Translations under genes and position numbers: made by a program
Origin: Ophthalmolycus amberensis
Lineage: Eukaryota > Chordata > Actinopteri > Perciformes > Zoarcidae
Reading direction: 5' to 3'
Length of the DNA stretch: 64,000 bases
NCBI GenBank assembly: GCA_024529925.1
Contig: JAFEUB010001477.1
Location: 260,001-324,000 of the forward strand
In this document: in pieces, positions 10,465 through 64,000 of the stretch
How positions within the stretch are numbered: position 1 is the stretch's first letter
Layout: the number at the start of each line of letters is the position of its first letter
The notes under the pieces: model-generated
Database searches by the model: none
Told to the model about the DNA's origin: nothing
What the model saw: only the letters and a program-made list of their open reading frames with translations

Positions 10465-12077
10465 TATAACAATATCTGTTATTTAGTTTGTAAAGTACTC
10501 CAGCAAAAATTAAACATTATTCTCTTTCCAGAAGAAAGTCTGAGCCTCCATGCATCGTGTACTATAAAATCTATGTGTCATTCTTCATTAGAAAAAAACA
10601 AGGACTAATCAAAAACAATTCTGAAAATGCACGTATGATTTTGCAAAAATGTCCTTTAGGTAAAATGATTGTACTTCTCTCTCAATTAAAGTCAAAACAT
10701 ATACAACAGCGTAAAATATCACTTGCTGACAGGTAAGCAAAAATAAAAACTTGTTATTGTAGTTACATTAAAGATTGGTGTTACTTTTCACATGCATTAA
10801 CATATGGCTGACACATTTCTGACAGAAAGCAGCATTTTGAGACAGGCTGAGCGTAAGGGACGTGTCAGAGCGACCAGAATGGTAGCATTAGCAGCAGCAG
10901 GGCACAGAGGAGAGTGAGCGACTAGAAAGAGCTCAAGAAGAGCAGAGAAATGCTAAGACCAAATGAACATAATGCACTTAAGACTGAGTGATTATAAAAC
11001 TGTGAACGTACAGACTTTGATCCTCTAAAAGGTAGAAAGATAAATCTACACACAAAGCCAGGCGGATGATATCTGGTCTTTACAAAAAAAATGGACTGAA
11101 GAAATAAAAGACAAAGAAAAGACACATCTTTTCTTTCAATTTGACCATAATTGCAGCCTCCCTTTCCATGTGAAGGACGACTCTTATAAACAGAGAACTA
11201 CCATCTCCTTACATCTGTAATCTCCACCCACCACTCTGGCTGGAATGTTTAACCCATGACCGACTTCCTCTCTCTCCGACTCCATAATCACACACCAAAA
11301 ACACCTCTCACCCTCTCACTTCAGCAACACATGAGCTCCAACTGTCATACAATGTGATAAAAACAAACATACCTGTTTTACATCTTACGGTATAAAGCCT
11401 GCACTATGCCGTAAAATATGAATTCTGTGCAAGGAAGACAACACAATCATTTCATGAACATTGTTCTCTGAGAAGAAATGATGTGGAAATACTGTAGTTG
11501 CCATCTGGTATTGACATTTTCCATGTGCTATACACAAACGGTGCTATCACAAATCTGTCTCACACAATCTTGCTAAGACACTCCAGCAAGACAACATATG
11601 TACCGATTTAGAAAACTTTGAGTTTTGCCTTTCCCGCTCAAAGTCAACACAAACAACAAACAGTTGGCACTGGTGAAATGGAACAATGTTTTTTTCTTTT
11701 CTATACAATTCATACAAAAATAAAAAATTAAAATTGCTCCAATGATAGCATCTTTTTTCAGATTTTCTTGTTTCCATTTCATTTTGCACAGAGGTAGTGG
11801 CTATTTAGGTAAAGGGTAAGGGACAAAGTGTAAATTAAAAATCTCTCATAGAAAATGTTATTCATTTTTGACCAGAGGAATCTCAAAAGAACAAAATATA
11901 ATACTGCAATCACATACAAAAGTAGTCCTTCATTTTTGTACATTTTATACAGTGTTCACACTTTTTTTTAATCAATTTTCTCTCACACTTTTTATCGATT
12001 TTTTTAAAATTTGTTTTTCTTTAAAAGGCAAGAAGAGGGGTGTGTTTGGAATATTGTGATCCAGGTCAACAGACAAT
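10465..12077 (-). other. LRP1 3' untranslated region
   Basis: AT-rich, no coding signal. Placed as 3'UTR because it follows the LRP1 stop codon and contains no splice-flanked exon. Part of it (to 10,602) is also present behind ligase copy A. Confidence 0.5.
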
Positions 12078-56889
<44,812 letters not shown>

Positions 56890-58162
56890 CTGGACAGAGA
56901 AAGGGTGGAGGGGTAAGGAGGGGCACAGACACAGGAGGTGCAGGGGGGAGGCCAACACAGTGTTTTCAGTACCTGAATTGATTAATTTTGACGCATAAAG
57001 AGCTCGAGCATGTGTTGTTGTCGTACATACTTGTAGCAGATGGGTAAGAGGGTTTGACTCATAGTCGTGTGATGAAGTAAATTAGTCAGCAATACTGTGT
57101 GTTAGCTTCTTCAACAGCTCTCTCCCTCTCCCCCTCTCTCTCTCTTTCCCTCTCTCACACACATTCATCACACACGGTCCAGATTTTCAGGTTTGGTCAG
57201 TCACTCAGACAGACAGAATATGAGACAGGCTGTTTGTTGCTTCGAGGAGTGAGATGTTGCTGTAGCTGTAGCTAAGCGACAGTGGGCGTGCGGTTTCCGC
57301 TGCGTTTATTTTCCTGAGGCTCAGATCACGGGGAAGACCGGTGCCCCACCCAACGATGAAAATCAAACACCTAGACGCGTGCAAATGGCAGCAAACACTT
57401 TATGGAAGTTTTACAGGGAACAACACTGGAATACCCCTCCTCTATACAAACTGTCCTGAATGTGGTGCAGGACCACACAGCGAGGGTCTGTGAGAGCAGA
57501 AAAATTGTAAAAAAAGAATAACACGAGACACTAATATACCCCTCTCCCTGGTTCCCTCTTTCCCTCCTCTTCCTTCCTCTCCTCAAATAGTAGCTCAGCC
57601 ACACTGAGGCTGAGCCAAGGATCAGAGACAGAAAGCTATTGTTAAAGCTAAAGGAAAGGAAATGTGAGGATATTTGCTGCAGTGAGTGATGGAAAGTACA
57701 TTTACTGTACTGTGCTAATTCAACGCAACTATATTCTTGTACACCGCCATATTTCAAAGAAAGATATTGTACTTTTAATTCCACAATATTCATTTAACAG
57801 CTGTAGTTACTAGTTACTTTGCAAACTGAGAGTAAAGTCGCAGCCGGAAAACGAAAACGAAGAGCTGAAAGACGCTAAAAGCTGACGCTCCGTAAAGCTG
57901 AGGAGAATTCAGAGTCAGAGACGATTATCTGTTGGTCCTTTCACACAGTAGTCCTGTGATCCATTGTTAATACAAACATATTGAATACAGCCACTTTAAT
58001 AGCATTTTGAAGAATATGAAGACTTTTACTTCGTGAGTATTTCCACATTGTGGTATTGCAACTTTTATCTAAGTAAACATCTGAATACCTCTTCCAGCAC
58101 TGACTGTCGAACCTATAAATATTATTCTTAACACGGGGAATGAAAACTATATGTCTGCATGA

Positions 58163-58164
<2 letters not shown>

Positions 58165-58202
<38 letters not shown>
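58165..58202. repeat. (GA)n microsatellite
   Basis: Pure GA array in the intron upstream of LRP1 exon 7. Confidence 0.85.
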
Positions 58203-58204
<2 letters not shown>

Positions 58205-60156
58205 GGGAGGAGGGTTCCACAAACCACAAGACTTGTATTTTCACAGCTGCCACGAGCTCTGCTCTCCACAGAACTATCCACACACACCTACTGACACACA
58301 TACACAAACACCTCAGATATAGGGACAAAGTCGTGCTGCAGGAGTCCATGGACATGCAGTGCTCAGTGCTAAGGGTGGAGGTCTAATATGGGGGTATGTT
58401 TACCAGGGTGAGCAGGTCACTGTGATGATTTAAGACAGACCAGAGGATCGGTTTCTCCAACCCGGAAAGAAAAGCTTGAGTGCGGGGAAATGACGAAGCA
58501 GATTCCTTGGTATAAGAGCGTAATCAAAGTGTGCATAGTGAGAGCTTACCAGCTATGGACCAATAAATCTGACAGTAAGACCAGAGGAACCCTCTGGATT
58601 TAGATAAACTGACACATTTTTCTGAAGAGCCTGGCTAGCAAAGGGAGCGAGATGGATCACTTTCAAATATTTTGGTTCAAGTAAAAGTGGAAAACGGATG
58701 AAAGAAAAAAATGCAGATGGAAGGAGAGCAAAGGAAGAAAAAAGTGAGAAGAAAAGAAAGAAGACAGCAGAGAAAAGAATGAGGGAGAGAGAGATCTGAT
58801 TTCCACTAAGGAAACTTGGCCATTGTGCTGCAGCATTTCTGAGGTTTATGGGAATCAGGGGCCATATTCCCAAAGGTACTCTTCATTTTTAACACAGAGT
58901 TCTCTGTTTAAATGCTTCCAGCTGCCCCACAACACTCTGATTCACTGATTAAGCAATGGGTAAACAAAGGGGGTGGGGGGGGGGGGGGGGGTTACTGGAA
59001 GAACTGGAAAAATATCCGTCCCCTGCTTTCTGACACCACCCACTCTCCATTTTCCTCCACCTCTGCTTGACAGAAATGGCTCCAATGAAGACTTTTCAAT
59101 CTCCTCCCATTCTCTCTCTCCTCCTTCTCCTCAACGCATCATCCCCCTATCCCTCCCCTTTGTCTGTTCCCCAGAGGTGGGAAAACAGACTGGATTCATT
59201 AACTGCAGCTCTGTCCGTCTCAAACTATGCTACTAAAAAACAACACAGCATAATCGAAAAAACACAACCGACCGCCTTCTTCATTTTTTTCCTACTCTCT
59301 CTAAACAACTTGTTTTCTACGTGTTTCCTTTCTCTGCTCCCCGTTGGTCTCAGAAAAACAACAGCTGAGGGAATGTCTAGAGTGAACTGTTCCTAGTATT
59401 TAAGCTGCATTAGCTAATGGAGCAATTAATACCGGCAGAGTTCACTCTAACAACTGTATGTAGGAGGACAAGTGAGGGGCATACATCGTCACAGGTGGGA
59501 TGAATAGTGTAGTTATATCAGTGGCATTACTTTTAAATGGTTTTGATTTCTCAGAACTGTCACTTTTAAACTGTGATTGAAACTTTAACACCACCCGCTC
59601 ATACACCCCAACCCCCACTTCCCCTCGCCAACCTCCCGCAGTCCAAAACACTCCCTCAAGCATCTGGCAACGACGTCACACCAGAAACACACAGGCGAGG
59701 GGGAGAATCGAAAACAACAAAAACAAAAGTGTGGTTCTGTTAAGATCCAGAGGCCACACAAGGCAAGAGGGGGAATACAATTGGATAATTTGAACAGTGT
59801 CGAGTGACTGAAATGTATTTCAAATCGCTTTATAATGTCAACGTGTGAGCGGACTGTAATGTAACCTAACAACTGAGCCATTCACCTCTTTTAATGCCAT
59901 ATATGCTGTATGTGTGTATAAGGAATGTCCTTAATGAACTCAGTGATGATGTTGACAAATAAATCAGACGGTGGACAGCACAGGACCGATTCTGAGAAGA
60001 GACCTTCAAAAAGTGTACTTGAGACCAAGCCAGTCCTGCCAAACCCCCCATTTGGCGAACTAATGCACCAGAATGCTGACAGCAGTTCACTTAACGGCCA
60101 CTGCGGACATTAATAACAAGGATTTTCTGACAATTCCATAGACCTTTAATGTGTGA

Positions 60157-60159
60157 AAA

Positions 60160-60223
<64 letters not shown>

Positions 60224-60389
60224 CGAGAGAGCGAGAGAGCGAGCGAGAGAGCGAGAGAGCGAGCGAGAGAGAGAGCGAGAGAGCGAGAGAGCGAGAGAGA
60301 GAGAGAGCGAGAGAGCGAGAGAGCGAGCGAGAGAGAGAGCGAGAGAGCGAGCGAGAGAGCGAGAGAGCGAGCGAGAGAGAGAGCGAGAG

Positions 60390-60453
<64 letters not shown>
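60157..60453. repeat. (GA)n/(GAGC)n array, about 300 bases
   Basis: GAGA units with regular GAGC interruptions, flanked by pure GA. The long open frames over it (Arg-Glu repeats) are artefacts of the repeat. Confidence 0.92.
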
Positions 60454-60463
<10 letters not shown>

Positions 60464-61606
60464 GCTCAGCAGTGTTGAATGGAGAGAAGATTTGAAAATG
60501 TGCTGACTGACTTGCCTTTTAACAGCACATAACCTCTTCAGGAGATTTCAGGTCAGTGTCTGTGCTAAGCAGCACACTGTAGCTCACTGCGCAGGGGGAG
60601 CAGGTACTGTAGCTCTTACAGTGCAAGCAGGGAAGGGAAGCTTAGTGACTGCTCTAGGATCAGCCCTCCTGTGCACAGTGTGGAGCATCAGCATCTAGTA
60701 CAACTGAATGTTAATCTATCTTTCATTGCTAGGTTTCCCATTGGGAAGAGCTCTCAGCACCCATATGTTAGAAACAACTGATTCAACTGATTTCCACCTA
60801 TACTGTATGTATAATTGGTATTTCATGGTTGTTTCCTGCTGCAATAAGGGACTCGTCACCACAGTTTACAATAAATGACGTCTGACAAGCGCAGCTCAGA
60901 ATATGCTTTAACTAATTATTAAAATATGCAAATTGGATATGGTTCATGTGCTAGAGTCCCTAAAGGGAATTTAAAACAACAGCAAATGTCTTTGATGCAT
61001 TGTGTTTGCTCCACAAGGGGTATTTGTATAATCTAATTCCAATCTGGATCTTCAGCCATGGTCCAGACTAAAATATCGTAACAGCTTTTGGATGGATTGC
61101 CATGTAATTTGAACAGACATTCACGTTCCCTTTAGGATGGTCTGCAATCACTTTGAGGATCCCTTCATCCCTCATCCAGCGCCATTAAGTCAACATTTTA
61201 GTTGGCCCAATAGTTTGGTTCCCATCAGCCTCAGTTGTACTTTATGTTTGGCGCTAATTAGCAAATGCTAGCATGCTAACACATGAAACTGAATTAGTTT
61301 ATGGTAAACATGATGCCTGCAAACCAGCAGCATGTTAGCGGCTATTATTGTGAGCGTGTTCTATTTTTTGTTTAATAAGGGCTAAAAGTAGTGGAAAGAA
61401 ATGTCATAGTCACGTGGGGCTTATATTACGACTTTTGTATGAAGTGAGTGTCTGGTATAAGTAGCCATGGCAAGAAACATACACTGACAAATATAGAATG
61501 AGAGTAAGTGTATGTTTCATGAAATGTGGAAGAGGAAAGTGGGAGTAAAAAAAAAAAGCCAGAGGGAATGCAATGAAAGCGAGAGCGAGCGAGACAGAGA
61601 GAGTGA

Positions 61607-61666
61607 GAGAGTGTGTGTGTGTGTGTGTGTGTTTGTGTATATGTGTGTTGGGGGGGGGGGGGGGGA
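61607..61666. repeat. (GT)n followed by a G run
   Basis: Simple repeat; another G run lies at 58,966-58,991. Confidence 0.8.
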
Positions 61667-64000
61667 CACATCTGGACAACGCATCTGTGGCATACTGAGG
61701 TCATGAGTCACTCCAACCACACGCGCATCATTTCCTGTATGTTCACCCCTGCCATTGGTCGCTGCTGGCTCCTTCACATGTTGACTGTAAGCATAAACCT
61801 GCTCCTCCTATTCTGTCATGCTCACACGCCAGCAGCCTGTCCAAAAGAGCAACTCTGCTGTCTGGGAAGTCGCTCCAGATTAGGGACTGGAACAGATGAG
61901 AAAAATGGGCCATTTTGCATTGTATATTTTCTGCGCTGACGTTAAGTATTTGGGGTCCTCTGCGTTGTCAGATTTGTTCCTGACATTGTTTGTCTGAGTC
62001 ATCACAAACAAAAAGGCTTATTCTCTTTTCTATGTTTTGTGTCATATCTAGCACCCGTCTACACCTGAGATATGGTTTATTGTGCAAAACCGTCACGCCA
62101 GGAAACACCCAACACTTAACTTTCTCTGTCAATGTGTCTTCAAACGACATGTTCTTCTCATGTTACTCACACTGACACAAAAATAGTAATAACAATGTCA
62201 CTACAGGAAGTGCAGTGGCCTTCAATTGCTTCCTTATTTCAGCAATACAGCTTTAATCCTACTTCATCAGTCATGCACATCCTGTCCAAGCTGCAGTGTG
62301 TGTGGGGGGGGCGGCCGTGGAGAAACCAGCTGAAGCTGCTGGAATTTCCTGCAAATTCCTCTGGTCCTTAAATTGTTGAGGTTCTGGTTAAAGCTGCATG
62401 GTTATAGCAACAGTGATAATACTACTTAAATCATAATGTTAAGCGCAAATACATATCTTTCCTTATAGGAAAACTCCATATCAGTGGCAATGTTTCTGTA
62501 ATTTCGAGGAGGCTGTTATGATGCCTTTTGTCCTGTATGAGCCTGATTAAATAAGAGTTGTACTAAATAATTTGCTAACAACAGATGTGGCGTTAGCAAG
62601 CTTCAAAACAGACAGAAGTGCATCAGGCTCAATCTTCCTCTTTATTCTGAGGGACACCGAAATGCCTCATGCATAATTTTCATCATTTGAAGCTTGCCCA
62701 ATATTATCTGGTTTGAAATGAACATATTTCCAAATGACAGCTACACCGCACTGTGCGAGCATGTGCAAGACAGAGCTGCCCGACTGTCATGATTCGGCTT
62801 ATTCATTTTCTGCGATGGTCTGTGGTGAGAAAGTCATTTCTGTCATGTTAATGCATTCTTTAGTCGCATGGAAAAGGGACGTCAATGGAGAGGAGCCGCT
62901 GCATGCTGCTGAGTGAATGCGATAGGTCACAATACTTGCACCCAAGTACGCAACAAAGAAAGAGAAAGGAGAGGAATAAAGCTGAGCTATATGATTCAAG
63001 ACAATTAAAGCATTTGTTTAAAAGTGGAGTTAAGGGATTGTGGAGAGAACCAGGAAGCACGTGGGCAGAGAATATGAACATAATGACCAAGTGAGTGAGT
63101 AAAAGGCAATGCTGTTTTAATTCAAGGCAAAGTCATTCAAAGAATGTTTACGGATTAGAATGACAATGCAGATAGTTATAAACCATCTGTCAACCAACTT
63201 CCTAAAAGGAAGCATTCCTGCTGCCTCTGTGTGGATTAATGTGTTGTTTCTGTACTTTCCCTTTCACAGCGCAGACAGGGAGCCCGAAAACCAGGCCGCA
63301 ACACGGCTAGCAACTTGAAGCAACGAAGAGATAAACAGAGGGAGGAGAAGTGGGTGTGGAGGCTTCTGACCAGCAGGTTGTCTCCTGTCTGCAGGAACAC
63401 GCAACATACGCACGTCTGCACTCTTTCGTGCGCCTTAGATCTCCAAGGTCTGTCTTTTAGTTCCCTTTTTACAGGAGAACAGACTCTTTCTGAAACGAAA
63501 CTTAAGCCATGGAAAAACACAGCTGCTTTTAATGTGCTGCCACGATACTTCTGACTCACATGCTGAGCACAAGCACGTCGGTATTGATGCTCAGTTCAGT
63601 TTTGGCTACATTTCTGGACATTTTTTCTCCACCTGTTTACATTTGACTTTAAAGTGAAACACATTTGAAGCAATCCAGACCATCAAGCCCGGCCAAATCG
63701 CCATCTTCGAAGGATGCAAACCAGACAAACATAATAACTCAAGGTGAGGATCAGCCGAGGTCTGTAGTCAAAGGTTGGCCTCTGCTACTGATAGGTGGGG
63801 TAGACCTTGGAAGGCCAAAGGATATTTAGAATTACTTAAAATTCGGATTAGCTAGAAGAACGTCACTCAATGTAAAGGCCTATTTCTAGTGTTGTTTGAA
63901 TTGTGCGTGTGTCGAAACAAACGTCTAGTCAGCGTATTTGATAGTTTCAAGGTCCATGTGCTGAAGAAGCTGTGGGCAAAATGGATGTCTGTTGTGCTGA

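Larger units (their letters stand above)
56890..64000. other. LRP1 intron upstream of exon 7
   Basis: More than 7 kb without any LDLR-A, EGF or YWTD signature on the - strand, so the preceding LRP1 exons lie beyond the window. Contains several GA, GT and G-run simple repeats. Confidence 0.65.

Noticed and set aside
60149..60506. Two long Arg/Glu-rich open frames
   Set aside because: Pure translation of a GA/GAGC simple repeat, no start context or splice support.
63236..63559. 107-residue - strand open frame near the window end
   Set aside because: No recognisable domain, splice-flanked exon or repeat of Cys pattern; probably chance.
56890..64000. Search for LRP1 exons 1-6
   Set aside because: No LDLR-A, EGF or early propeller sequence found on the - strand; these exons must lie outside the window.

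Overview
This window is vertebrate nuclear DNA, and almost certainly from a ray-finned (teleost) fish. Genes are split into many short exons with GT/AG borders. CA/GT microsatellites are dense, there is a hAT DNA transposon relic, and there is a copy of a dispersed repeat common in fish. The dominant gene encodes LRP1.

Layout: (1) 1-10,460 holds two direct copies of an interferon-type E3 ubiquitin ligase gene related to DTX3L, both on the + strand. Only the 3' end of copy A is inside the window (1-921). Copy B is complete from promoter (about 4,501) to poly(A) signal (10,352), but carries a 2-base frameshift in its C-terminal Deltex domain. Its first two coding exons are themselves duplicated, with a 1.4-kb hAT relic between the two sets. 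Behind copy A lies a decayed LRP1 fragment (1,541-2,087), showing that a block of about 14.3 kb (ligase gene plus the LRP1 3' end) was duplicated in tandem and that one copy then lost about 5.1 kb. (2) About 10,440-56,889 is LRP1 on the - strand, tail to tail with ligase copy B. I can place 83 coding exons from the first YWTD propeller to the stop codon at 12,078. If the numbering follows the 89-exon human gene these are exons 7-89; signal peptide, first LDLR-A pair and first EGF repeats lie beyond position 64,000. One further in-frame 51-base exon (46,223-46,273), which I do not know from human LRP1, encodes an alternative second half of an LDLR-A repeat. (3) A single-exon class A GPCR gene of galanin/kisspeptin-receptor type sits on the + strand inside LRP1 intron 41 (30,922-31,968). 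(4) 56,890-64,000 is LRP1 intron with simple repeats and no exon that I can recognise.

How the parts work: LRP1 is a giant endocytic and signalling receptor. Its LDLR-A clusters bind ligands, its YWTD/EGF blocks release them in endosomes, a furin site splits it into alpha and beta chains, and two NPxY motifs in the tail recruit adaptors. The DTX3L-like ligases carry an N-terminal RRM/KH-like region, a C3HC4 RING and a Deltex C-terminal domain; an ISRE-like site near the copy B start fits a role in antiviral or ADP-ribosylation-linked signalling. The nested GPCR is an independent gene.

Limits: exon borders were placed by eye from reading frame, similarity to human LRP1 and DTX3L as I remember them, and GT/AG signals. 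No alignment, expression or assembly data were available. Two extra single bases in adjacent LRP1 exons (25 and 26) look more like sequence errors than real mutations.
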